Positions 22,388-30,640 of a DNA stretch of 64,000 bases are shown piece by piece. A program made the translations under genes and the position numbers. Within the stretch, counting starts at the first letter, position 1, and each line of letters opens with the position of its first letter. The stretch is taken from assembly GCA_947650285.1 (NCBI GenBank), contig CANTFL010000363.1, forward strand, positions 124,001 through 188,000. Reading direction: 5' to 3'. Source of the stretch: Hyaloperonospora brassicae (Eukaryota > Oomycota > Peronosporomycetes > Peronosporales > Peronosporaceae). A model generated the notes under the pieces. That model was given only the letters and a program-made list of their open reading frames with translations, was not told the origin of the DNA and did not search any database.

Positions 22388-25300
22388 AGCAACCTCAAGA
22401 GAATTTGCAAACCTCTTGACGAAAGTTGCTCCAGATACACAATCATTGTGTGTCTCTGCACCTGGTGATGACGTTTCGCTCATCACCTTGAAGTTGGAAG
22501 CGACAAATGACTTGTCGCTTCGTGCCCTAGTAGACTGTGGGGCGTCGAACAACTTTGTTCGTCGCCAGTCACTAGAGGGTCGTAGGCTCAAGTTCGTTGA
22601 GCGCGACCATCCCCTCACAAGGATGACGGTGCGCCTTGCAACAGGCGCATCGATAACCGTTGAGAAACGTGTAGTAGGAATCCACTACACGTTAGAGGGC
22701 GAGCAGTACGATGATGATTTCATCGTACTAGATCTGGATGACAAATTTGATGTCATCCTGGGATTACCTTGGCTCAGAAAATACGAGCCAAGGGTGAGCT
22801 GGCAGCATCGATCCGTGAAGATGCCTGCTGCTTGTTCATCAGATGGCCATCTGATGAACATCTTGGAGCGTCCACAAGCGTGTGGATGTTCTGCGAGTGA
22901 GTGCGATGGCCTCACTTGCGGTACGGTCGTTAGCACGACTGCACAAGGTCACAGTGTAGTTGATCACTACACTGTGGAGCAAGCTCCCGGCGGCTGTACA
23001 GAAGTACAGGCTGCGCCGAAGGTCCACCACTCGAATAAGTCGAGTGGACCGGGACATGGATGCATGCCTAGCGGGCAGCATCTTAGAAGAAAGAAATCTG
23101 TTGCCCCCAAGGGGCAACATGAAAATCCTAGGTCGACTGGAGAGTCGACCGTAGAGGATCGGTTCCTGACTGTGGTTGCACAGCCACAGTCGGAAGACGT
23201 CGAGGGAATAAGTCCCCACGTACTTGAGGAAGGAGTTCCTCAAGAGTTGCTTGCTGAGGGATCAGGCCCTCAGCAACCTGTGGAAGCAAGATCCCAGGAA
23301 GAAACCGAGACGTTGAACGTCTTGGTTAATGACGGATCAAGCGTAGGCGCTTATACGCTTGATCTGATTGTGCCTCCGAAGTTGACTTCGGAGATAACTC
23401 AATTGCCAACGCTAGAACCGAAACGGTTCTTGCGTGATCTGCGTAGTGGCAAAGTCAAGCAGATCTGCGTACTCGTCACAGAGGACGAGTATGTGACCGA
23501 CATTCGGTCGGCAACAGTATTTGCTGAGAACGAACGGGTTCTCAGCAGCTCATCGATGGACGAAAGTGTCCTCGATGAGAAGACTCGGATTGAGCGATAC
23601 GCGTCCCAATCCTGGGAGTCACTTCAGGCAAATCCTTTGTATAAGGATTTGATCGAATTCAGGGATGTGTTCCCTGAATCCGTACCTTGCGAGTTGCCTA
23701 AGGACAAAGGCACTCGACACGAGATCGAGCTCAAACCGGGCTCGAAATACTGTGTCATGAAGCAGTGGCCACTGCCTCGTGAACAAGTGATAGCGATCGA
23801 CAATTTCTTTGCCGATCGCTTAGCAGCGGGCCATGTGAGGGAATCAACATCCCCTCACAGCTCTCCGACCTTCTGTGTGCGAAAGGCCACAGGAGGGTGG
23901 CGGATAGTGCACGCATTCAACAAATTGAATGCTGCAACGGTACCGGCTCAGACGCCGATACCGAGGAAGGACGTAATCATAGATGGTATGTCAAAGAGTA
24001 CCATCTTTTCGTCCATGGATCTGATGGATGGATTCTATCAGATCCTGATGCGTGAACGGGACGTCCCGTTCACAGCAGTGAGTACCCCCAGCGGGATGCT
24101 GTGGGAGTGGCTAGTGATGCCACAGGGGCTGAGTAATGCCCCTGCAACATTCAACAGATGTGTAACAAATCTGTTGAGACCGGTGCGAGACTTCGCACCG
24201 AGTTACTTCGACGATGTGTTCGTCCATAGCCGGGCTATGGACGGGAAGACGGACGTTGAAGTTCACAGAACTCACGTTCGTCAGGTTCTTCAACTTATGC
24301 GCAAGCATAAGTTGTACGCCAACCTCAAGAAGTGTATATTCGCGGCTAGCGAAATACCACTTCTTGGGTGCATCGTGGGGAAACACGGCGTACGCCCCGA
24401 TCCCGAAAAGATCAAGGCGATCACCGACTGGCCAGTGCCAGTCGATGTCAAGGGACTTCGAAAGTTCCTTGGTCTTGCGGCGTACTTGCACAAGTACTCG
24501 CGCAACTACGCCGAGATGACGGTACATCTTTCTTGCTTGCTCAAGAAAAATGTCAAGTGGTCATGGAACGCTGAGTGCCAGCGTTCCTTTGAAGATATCA
24601 AGCAAAGCTTGATGCAATCGCCGATCTTGGCGATTGCAGATCAGGACAGACCATTTCATGTGGTCTGTGACGCCAGCGATTTCGCAATCGGCTGTGCGTT
24701 AATGCAGTTCGATGCAGATGGCGCGGAGCGCGTCATCTGTTATCAATCGCGTCAGCTGCAAGCAGCTGAGCGTAATTACCCAGTGCATGACAAGGAACTC
24801 CTTGCCATGAAATACGCACTGGCTAAATTTCGTGTCTATCTCTTGGGAGATAGACCGTTTGTTGTCTACACGGACCATGCGTCATTACGCACGGCCGTAA
24901 ACAGCCCACACCTCTCGCAAAGAATGGCGAGGTGGCTGTCTTTCTTCGCGGAGTATAACTTCTCCGTGGAGTATAAACCGGGACGACTCAATGTCGTCGC
25001 GGATGCTCTTTCGCGCCGGCCCGATTTCGAGCCGGACGCGCAAGCCAACAGTGAGGACAAGCCCACTGTTGCGACACTGTCAGTCAGTGTCCCGTCGTCA
25101 AGTTTACTTGACGACGTACGAAAGGCATACGCGGAAGATAAGGATCTTCTGCGATTGATGGATCATCTGGTGAATCCATCCAGTAAATCCATGAGGGATT
25201 TACCGGCTTTGTACCGATCCTCATCGGATCGGTATAGTACACGCAACGGATTGCTGTACTATACAGCTGTTGCCGACGACACGCCTCGTGTCGTCGTACC

Positions 25301-27077
25301 CGCTCATCATGATTTGCGATTGCGCATCATGTATGAGTGTCACGATGCCCCAACAAGCGGCCATCGTGGTAGAGAAAAGACTTACCTCACGGTAAGTCGC
25401 GACTTTTACTGGCCCCGCCAGTATCAGTTTGTTCGCAAGTACATCCGTGCTTGCGAAGTATGTCAACGGGTGAAGCCTAGTCCTTCATCCCGTGCGCCAT
25501 TGCAGCCTCTGCCTGTTCCGACAGAGTGCTGGCAGTCCGTTTCAATGGACTTCGTCTTCGGGTTTCCCGAAGACGCTCACAAGAATAATGGTATTCTTGT
25601 GTTTGTGGACCGATTCAGCAAGATGGTCCATCTTGCTGCTGTCCCTGAGTCAATCAAGGCTCAAGGTTGTGCTCGTGTCTTTCTAGACACGGTCTTTAGA
25701 CTCCATGGGTTACCCCGTGAACTCGTATCCGACCGTGACCCTCGGTTCACGGCGGAATTTTGGCAAACCGTGTTCCGTACTCTCGGAATACGATTGAAGA
25801 TGTCCACTTCTGACCATCCAGAAACAGATGGTCAGACGGAACGTGCGAACCGTGTCCTCGAAGAGATTCTTCGAGGATATGTCCACTCGTTTCCGATTTG
25901 GAGCGAATTCCTACCCATGGTGGAATTCGCCATCAATAATTCGGTGCATGCTTCAACACAGCACACACCGTTTTACGTGAATGGCCTACGCCATCCACGT
26001 GTGCCCACCCTTCTAGAGTGTGACTCTTGGATAAGGGGGGGAGGGACTCGCTCGAGCAAAAACCGTTCTGGCTCTTGCTCATCACATGTCGACGCTAACG
26101 TCGTCACGTATGATTCCGATGTCGATCAAGTCGACATCGATGAAGAAGATCGCCTCAATAATAGCGATGACGCTATTATTGACTCGGATGATGATGACGA
26201 TGCTGGTATATTCAGCATCGTCAACGATTATGCCAGCGAGGAAGAAGACAACCTCGCTGAAGAAGAGAGCAATCTCTTAGCAGTGCGCACGGAGCGCAAT
26301 GAAAGACAAAACAAAGAGTCAGCAGAGAACTTCCTGCTGACTCGAGAAGCGGTAGTCCGTTTCGTTCAGGACTCCATCGCAAATGCGGTGGACCGTCAGA
26401 AACGGAACGCAGACAAGAATGGAAGAGCAAATGTTCTTTCATTTAAGGTTAATGACCTAGTACTACTGTCAACGGTAAACCTACCTGGACATGCAGTCAC
26501 TAGTGTCGGCAGTAGTAAACTACTGCCGAAATACATTGGGCCATTTCGAGTGTTGCATCGCAAGGGCAATGCATACACACTCGAATTGCCACGTAGGATG
26601 CGCACGCATCCTACGTTTTACGTGGGGAGGCTTAGGTCGTACTGTCAGTACGGGCCTTCTTCTTCCGATGAAGATAGCCCCCACGTTCAAGAACATCCAT
26701 CAAGTTCTTGCGTTCGCGCTCCAGACGATCCGTCTGGTCGCGCAGATATGATACCTCGGTATTCAACCGAGTTATCTCTCCGCGAGCTGTCGCCAGCTCG
26801 CCGAAAAGGAGCGGACATCCCGCTCGACCTGAAGCTGCGCCGTGGCATAATCGGCGCGATCCCTCGCCCGATCAGCCTCGTGATCCTTGCGGTTCTTCCG
26901 CACGGTGTCGGTCAAAGCGTAGCGTCGGTCGCGCTCGTGCTTCAAGTCATCGCGCAATTCATCGATTGCGCAATCCATCTCGTAAGGGTCGAGATGGTGG
27001 GCCTGGGGTTCTGGAGGAGGTCTTTCCTCCTCCACCACATCCTTTGGTGGATGCTCACGGTGATCAACGCTTTCTAG
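22344..27077 (+). CDS. pol: Pol of gypsy copy B: protease, reverse transcriptase, RNase H, integrase
   Basis: Open frame of over 1550 residues, entered by -1 frameshifting. Numbering from the TTG at 22416: retropepsin motif DCGAS at 40-44; reverse transcriptase with YFDD at 597-600 and the MPQGLSNAPATF segment before it; RNase H with CDASDFAIG near 752 and YTDHASLR; integrase zinc region (HH...CEVC) near 964-1017. The integrase core has MDF near 1045 and a second Asp separated by 35 residues from the Glu in QTERAN. The tail has an acidic insert (about 1226-1305) and then a GPF motif (KYIGPFRVL). After a 1-nt deletion near 26808 the frame reads nonsense to 27077, and the true continuation is the chromodomain frame. 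All catalytic residues I could check are present. Confidence 0.95.
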   Translation, partial: KKWSGSVGAERPTDPATSREFANLLTKVAPDTQSLCVSAPGDDVSLITLKLEATNDLSLRALVDCGASNNFVRRQSLEGRRLKFVERDHPLTRMTVRLATGASITVEKRVVGIHYTLEGEQYDDDFIVLDLDDKFDVILGLPWLRKYEPRVSWQHRSVKMPAACSSDGHLMNILERPQACGCSASECDGLTCGTVVSTTAQGHSVVDHYTVEQAPGGCTEVQAAPKVHHSNKSSGPGHGCMPSGQHLRRKKSVAPKGQHENPRSTGESTVEDRFLTVVAQPQSEDVEGISPHVLEEGVPQELLAEGSGPQQPVEARSQEETETLNVLVNDGSSVGAYTLDLIVPPKLTSEITQLPTLEPKRFLRDLRSGKVKQICVLVTEDEYVTDIRSATVFAENERVLSSSSMDESVLDEKTRIERYASQSWESLQANPLYKDLIEFRDVFPESVPCELPKDKGTRHEIELKPGSKYCVMKQWPLPREQVIAIDNFFADRLAAGHVRESTSPHSSPTFCVRKATGGWRIVHAFNKLNAATVPAQTPIPRKDVIIDGMSKSTIFSSMDLMDGFYQILMRERDVPFTAVSTPSGMLWEWLVMPQGLSNAPATFNRCVTNLLRPVRDFAPSYFDDVFVHSRAMDGKTDVEVHRTHVRQVLQLMRKHKLYANLKKCIFAASEIPLLGCIVGKHGVRPDPEKIKAITDWPVPVDVKGLRKFLGLAAYLHKYSRNYAEMTVHLSCLLKKNVKWSWNAECQRSFEDIKQSLMQSPILAIADQDRPFHVVCDASDFAIGCALMQFDADGAERVICYQSRQLQAAERNYPVHDKELLAMKYALAKFRVYLLGDRPFVVYTDHASLRTAVNSPHLSQRMARWLSFFAEYNFSVEYKPGRLNVVADALSRRPDFEPDAQANSEDKPTVATLSVSVPSSSLLDDVRKAYAEDKDLLRLMDHLVNPSSKSMRDLPALYRSSSDRYSTRNGLLYYTAVADDTPRVVVPAHHDLRLRIMYECHDAPTSGHRGREKTYLTVSRDFYWPRQYQFVRKYIRACEVCQRVKPSPSSRAPLQPLPVPTECWQSVSMDFVFGFPEDAHKNNGILVFVDRFSKMVHLAAVPESIKAQGCARVFLDTVFRLHGLPRELVSDRDPRFTAEFWQTVFRTLGIRLKMSTSDHPETDGQTERANRVLEEILRGYVHSFPIWSEFLPMVEFAINNSVHASTQHTPFYVNGLRHPRVPTLLECDSWIRGGGTRSSKNRSGSCSSHVDANVVTYDSDVDQVDIDEEDRLNNSDDAIIDSDDDDDAGIFSIVNDYASEEEDNLAEEESNLLAVRTERNERQNKESAENFLLTREAVVRFVQDSIANAVDRQKRNADKNGRANVLSFKVNDLVLLSTVNLPGHAVTSVGSSKLLPKYIGPFRVLHRKGNAYTLELPRRMRTHPTFYVGRLRSYCQYGPSSSDEDSPHVQEHPSSSCVRAPDDPSGRADMIPRYSTELSLRELSPARRKGADIPLDLKLRRGIIGAIPRPISLVILAVLPHGVGQSVASVALVLQVIAQFIDCAIHLVRVEMVGLGFWRRSFLLHHILWWMLTVINAF

Positions 27078-28235
27078 TGGAGCGTATCTTGAATCACCGT
27101 GACGATTCAGGATCAAGGACGAGCTACCTCGTCCAGTGGCGGGGGTATCCACCCTCTTGGAACAGCTGGGAGCCCCGCTCTCAGCTGTTAATGGATGTTG
27201 AAGGTCTCGTCCACCAGTATGACGAGACCCATCCGATGAGTCCTGTGGCCCATCGGTAAACACGCGCCCTAGGCGCTTGTAGACGGATTGCAAGTTTGCA
27301 ATCGCGTCACGCATCTCCTCCGAGAGATGTGCCCTTCCCCAGGGCGAACTTAGGGAGTACACATCCCTAAGTGCACGCTGCGAGTTGTCAACACAACTCG
27401 CACAAGGGTCTCCCCATGTGAGGCAAGGAATGCCTGCCTCACTCGATAAACAATGCAACCGGTACCTAGCACCGGTTGGCGTTCGCCGTTCGAACCTGAG
27501 GCGTGTTGCCTCAAGTTTCTTGAGCCACCCTTCTCGTCCAAAATTCTTTACGTTTTGGACGAACGCGTTCCACGCAGCCAAAAGCGATGTTTTGTCACGC
27601 TTTTGGTTGCTATTGTACCATCGATGTCTAAGGAAGACATCGAGATAAAAATCTTCTTCAGCGCGAAAGTTCTTCGCGCTGGGACTCAAGCCGTGAAGCT
27701 CGGTTGCATCGAATAAGGGTATTCGATGGTGTTGGCCTGTCTCGTGAGACAGGCTATTGATGAGTTGTTCGGGCAAACGCCACGGCTTCAACTCATCACG
27801 CTTCACAGTGGTACCCTTGTCGGTACCACGGCTCCCAGATTGACGACGGCTCGCGCCATCGTCAACACGCTCGTGCGAAGACGCACGAGCCGGCGGTGGT
27901 GAAGAATAGAACTCACCACCCTGATCATCGTCATCACTGCCGAACAGACTGTGATGCGAATCACGAGTCCGTTCGTTCGGCAGTGGCCTTGGCGAATACT
28001 GAGGCGTCGCCGGTGAGCGAGACGCCTCTGGAGCATTGCCCGAGTCAGACACGTCTGACTCGCCAGAGTAGATGACCTCCACATCGGGGTCATCATACGC
28101 ACGCGGCGTGATACCGCGTGCACCTGCAGCACCTGTTGCTGCAGGCGAAGAAGGGGCGGCAGACGACGAAGCGTCTGCCGCAGAGGCTTGCACAGCACCA
28201 GGCTGTGTGGGTCTTGAGTCACCTCGCATAGACAT
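26772..28235 (-). CDS. Antisense ORF of the gypsy element, 487 residues, unknown function
   Basis: Opens with ATG at 28235 and runs antisense through the 3' non-sense-coding region and under the chromodomain. The N-terminal 130 residues are Ala/Ser/Asp-rich with a VEVI followed by acidic residues, resembling a SUMO-interacting motif. A central conserved-looking block contains YLDVFLRHRWYNS and GREGWLKKLEATRLRFE. A Cys cluster C-x8-C-x6-C-x2-C lies near residues 259-278. The C-terminus is Arg/Glu/Asp-rich, coiled-coil-like. In copy B it ends early after the 1-nt deletion near 26808; the original C-terminus remains readable in another frame down to 26632. Copy A keeps the same ORF. No known family is recognised; plant Tat-lineage gypsy elements also carry extra antisense ORFs, but homology is not implied. 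Confidence 0.75.
   Translation of the reverse strand: MSMRGDSRPTQPGAVQASAADASSSAAPSSPAATGAAGARGITPRAYDDPDVEVIYSGESDVSDSGNAPEASRSPATPQYSPRPLPNERTRDSHHSLFGSDDDDQGGEFYSSPPPARASSHERVDDGASRRQSGSRGTDKGTTVKRDELKPWRLPEQLINSLSHETGQHHRIPLFDATELHGLSPSAKNFRAEEDFYLDVFLRHRWYNSNQKRDKTSLLAAWNAFVQNVKNFGREGWLKKLEATRLRFERRTPTGARYRLHCLSSEAGIPCLTWGDPCASCVDNSQRALRDVYSLSSPWGRAHLSEEMRDAIANLQSVYKRLGRVFTDGPQDSSDGSRHTGGRDLQHPLTAESGAPSCSKRVDTPATGRGSSSLILNRHGDSRYAPLESVDHREHPPKDVVEEERPPPEPQAHHLDPYEMDCAIDELRDDLKHERDRRYALTDTVRKNRKDHEADRARDRADYATAQLQVERDVRSFSASWRQLAER
26810..27259 (+). CDS. Chromodomain of copy B pol (shifted out of frame)
   Basis: This frame carries a Pro/Arg-rich linker and then a chromodomain at about 27070-27220 (FLVERILNHRD, YLVQWRGYPPSWNSWEP). 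Such domains at the integrase C-terminus guide insertion toward modified chromatin in chromoviruses. In copy A the domain is in frame with the integrase tail. In copy B the run after CGAAAA at 26803-26810 has two G instead of three, which offsets the domain from pol. Unless a second frameshift occurs, copy B integrase lacks it. Confidence 0.85.
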   Translation, partial: SGHPARPEAAPWHNRRDPSPDQPRDPCGSSARCRSKRSVGRARASSHRAIHRLRNPSRKGRDGGPGVLEEVFPPPPHPLVDAHGDQRFLVERILNHRDDSGSRTSYLVQWRGYPPSWNSWEPRSQLLMDVEGLVHQYDETHPMSPVAHR

Positions 28236-28353
28236 GTTAGCTATGAAAGGTCAAGCGGAAAGTGAGTGGAACGGACCAAACAAGTACTCCCTGTCCCAAT
28301 GGTGGCCAACGGGTGGCCTCCATATTTCGATAGTCATACGGTGACTATCAGTT

Positions 28354-28366
28354 AAGGGGGGGGTGA
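28354..28366 (+). other. Polypurine tract
   Basis: AAGGGGGGGGTGA-type purine run directly abutting the 3' LTR TG, the expected plus-strand primer for reverse transcription. A small GATAGTCA/TGACTATC hairpin lies just upstream. Confidence 0.9.
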
Positions 28367-28754
28367 TGTAACGGGGCAGCCCGTTACATGATATTGTCAC
28401 TTAAGGAAAGTGACAATAAAGAATATAAGATGGATATTCTTTAAACAATATCACCAAAGTGGTGATATTGAAGGGTCGACCAAAGGGTCTATTCATTGGT
28501 TGATATCGTGATGATATCAACCCACCAATCGCCGCAAGACGCGCGCAATGAGTGGTGACGAGACGTCACCATACATGCAGTTATATTAGTATAATTGAAT
28601 TAAGTCAAACGAAGAGACAGTAGTTTAAAGACTTAATTTATTAATATAACAGTTCTACTTTTACCCTACCTACGCTTCCTCGCTCGCCACGTGTACGTCC
28701 GTCGGGGCACCCAAATCCCTTGCGTTAAGTTACGCAAGGGTGTGCCCCGTTACA
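28367..28754 (+). repeat. 3' LTR of copy B
   Basis: 388 bp, differing from the 5' LTR at only two positions that I found (T for C in the CAATATCACC stem, and A for G in the GGGTCTATTC segment). The T at the first position restores full pairing of that stem, so the 5' LTR carries the mutation. Confidence 0.95.
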
Positions 28755-28759
28755 CCTGC
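28755..28759. other. Target-site duplication of copy B, right (CCTGC)
   Basis: Identical to 20774-20778. Confidence 0.95.
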
Positions 28760-29094
28760 ACTGTATGGGCACAAGAGGATCCTTCGGCGTCTCGTGCTTT
28801 TCCACTGTAAAAATGGAATGGCAACGCGTCGATCGACACAGCAAGGTCCGATTTATAAGATTGCTCTACAGAAAAGGGCAAAAGAGAACATGATCATTAC
28901 GGAACCATCCGAGGATCATAACGTCATGTCTCCCATGATCTATCTTATGTAAAATAATGACGTATGGCTTGATCGAGTAAAAATTAATCATGTGTTTGTC
29001 GATCACATTAATCATCTTGACGTCCCAGACATGAAGTCAGAAATAATCCTCACCTTGCCGCCTTCGCCATGGCCCAACAGTTGTGTCCATACCG

Positions 29095-29165
29095 ATCAGG
29101 GCGGTGCAGTGGGATGGCCACGGCCGTTTTGACCGGGAGGTTACGAATTCGAGTCCCAGCAGATG
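29095..29165 (+). repeat. Possible tRNA-derived SINE relic (pol III A and B boxes)
   Basis: GGCGGTGCAGTGGGATGG at about 29100-29117 resembles an A box, and ATTCGAGTCCC at about 29148-29158 resembles a B box (consensus GGTTCGAnTCC). They lie about 40 bp apart, as in tRNA-derived SINEs. The flanks do not fold into a tRNA. SINEs of this kind are known in Phytophthora. No A-rich tail or target duplication was identified. Confidence 0.35.
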
Positions 29166-30119
29166 GACAGCTCAATCCAGACTAGGATCGAATGCAAGGA
29201 CGTGTCACCGACTGGACTCTCAAATGGGAGCAGCCGGTAGACAATGTGAAGCAAGCGTGCCAAAATGTACGGCACGAAGTCGCAAATCCTGTAAGTTACT
29301 GATCGCAGGCATCTGGGAGTTAAGAACCGTAAGGGAAACTTCCTGGGTAGAACGAAACTACCTAACAGTTGTGCCCATACTTACTCTGCCATTCTCTTGA
29401 TTGAGCAACGAAGATGAGGAAGCGTTTGTCGGAACTACTTTGCTGGAATCGGATACGCTAGACGATATTTCAGGCACCTCACCATCATGAAGTGAAGAAA
29501 TCACACACAATTAAATTATTGGCTGGCCATAAAAATGGCCAGGCGTGTGGACATGGGCAAGCGTATCTACGGTGCCGACTCTTCGATGCCCTTAATTATG
29601 TCTGTGAGCTATCGCTGATGTACGACTCACACCCTCGAGCGTATCTGTGCTGATGACATTCAGCCGACCGGCACGTCTGGTGCAATCAGCCGTTGGTTTG
29701 GTAGTTGCCGAACAAGCGTTTCCTGAAGACGAATAGTATAAAATGATTAGCCCGTGTAACGAAAGTATGCCAAGAGAACACGCAATCTTGAACTATGAAA
29801 ATGATTATACATCATTAACTGCCAAGTAGTTTTGAATATTCCTTCGAATTCTATGACTTTTAAGTCTCTGTATGACTGGTGATGCTTCTTGATGCACGAT
29901 AAGGTCTACGGGTGCTGACAATCATATCGTAACCGAAGGACTTGTGTGGCGAAGTTGGTCTCACAAAATCTCTCGTGTGAGGGTTGATCTTCCACTTGCC
30001 CAGACTTGCCGACTTACGGAGGGGGCATTCCGATCCGTGCCTTGTTGTATAGCCTTGTGCTCACCTTGTGTACCCTCGGTTGGGATGGCTTGAGCTCTCC
30101 GTAGCGGCCTTGGGAGATG

Positions 30120-30640
30120 TCGATCCCTCTGAGAGGTTTGGTTGAGAGTTCGCTTCCGGTGCGGAAATCTTCACTACGAACAGGGGTTCTGCGATCTTGA
30201 TCTTGAGTCACGGCGATATCTATGTAAAGATGTCGCGATCTTGATCTTATCACACCAATCTCGGTTTGTCTTCGTAATCGGGGTCGTTGCTGTGCGGGAA
30301 TCTTCATTCAGAAAATCGTAATTTTGCGTCGATCTTGTCTTGGCATCGGCCGATATTGCAGGAAGTGCACAATGTGGGCTGATGGGTGTCCTGTTTCTCC
30401 AAAATGAAACGGGCCGATCTGCCTTGTGGATCGCTTCGATCTCGCTCGGTCTTGTCTTGATCTCCTTGTCCAGATCTTTTGACCACTTGAGCCGTCTCGC
30501 GATCTTGAAACCAAAATCCGTATCCTTGTCTATACTACCCTAGCAGTTGAGTTGAGTCTGAGTACTTGATCGATCCGGGCCAAACTTCCCGAGATAGCTC
30601 TTCTCGATCTTGGCCAAGAATCTAAGATCGGTCTTCAATG
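30120..30640. repeat. Degenerate GATCTTG-rich repeat tract
   Basis: The heptamer GATCTTG and near variants recur irregularly (near 30190, 30237, 30330, 30475, 30500 and 30608), often preceded by CG. A similar word is part of the 15-bp minisatellite at 36660-36790. No coding function seen. Confidence 0.4.

Larger units (their letters stand above)
20779..28754 (+). mobile_element. Complete Ty3/gypsy chromodomain LTR retrotransposon, copy B
   Basis: A 7976-bp element with identical-length LTRs (20779-21166 and 28367-28754, 388 bp each) and a perfect CCTGC target duplication. The parts in order are LTR, primer-binding site, gag (21211-22365), -1 frameshift signal (22344-22387), pol (protease, RT, RNase H, integrase), chromodomain (to 27259), about 1.1 kb without a long sense frame, polypurine tract (28354-28366) and LTR. 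A long antisense ORF covers 26772-28235. I found only two differences between the LTRs (near 20873 and 20903), so insertion is recent. A 1-nt deletion near 26808 puts the chromodomain out of frame, and Gag has lost one zinc ligand, so full autonomy is doubtful. Confidence 0.96.

Noticed and set aside
26820..27077. Tail of the long pol frame as a novel C-terminal domain
   Set aside because: It is out-of-frame translation after the 1-nt deletion; copy A shows the true continuation is the chromodomain.
20779..28754. CRISPR-like or tandem palindromic repeat array
   Set aside because: The hairpins all differ in sequence and there is no repeated unit, so it is not a repeat array.
29095..29165. Functional tRNA gene
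   Set aside because: A and B box-like strings are present but no cloverleaf can be folded; at most a SINE relic.
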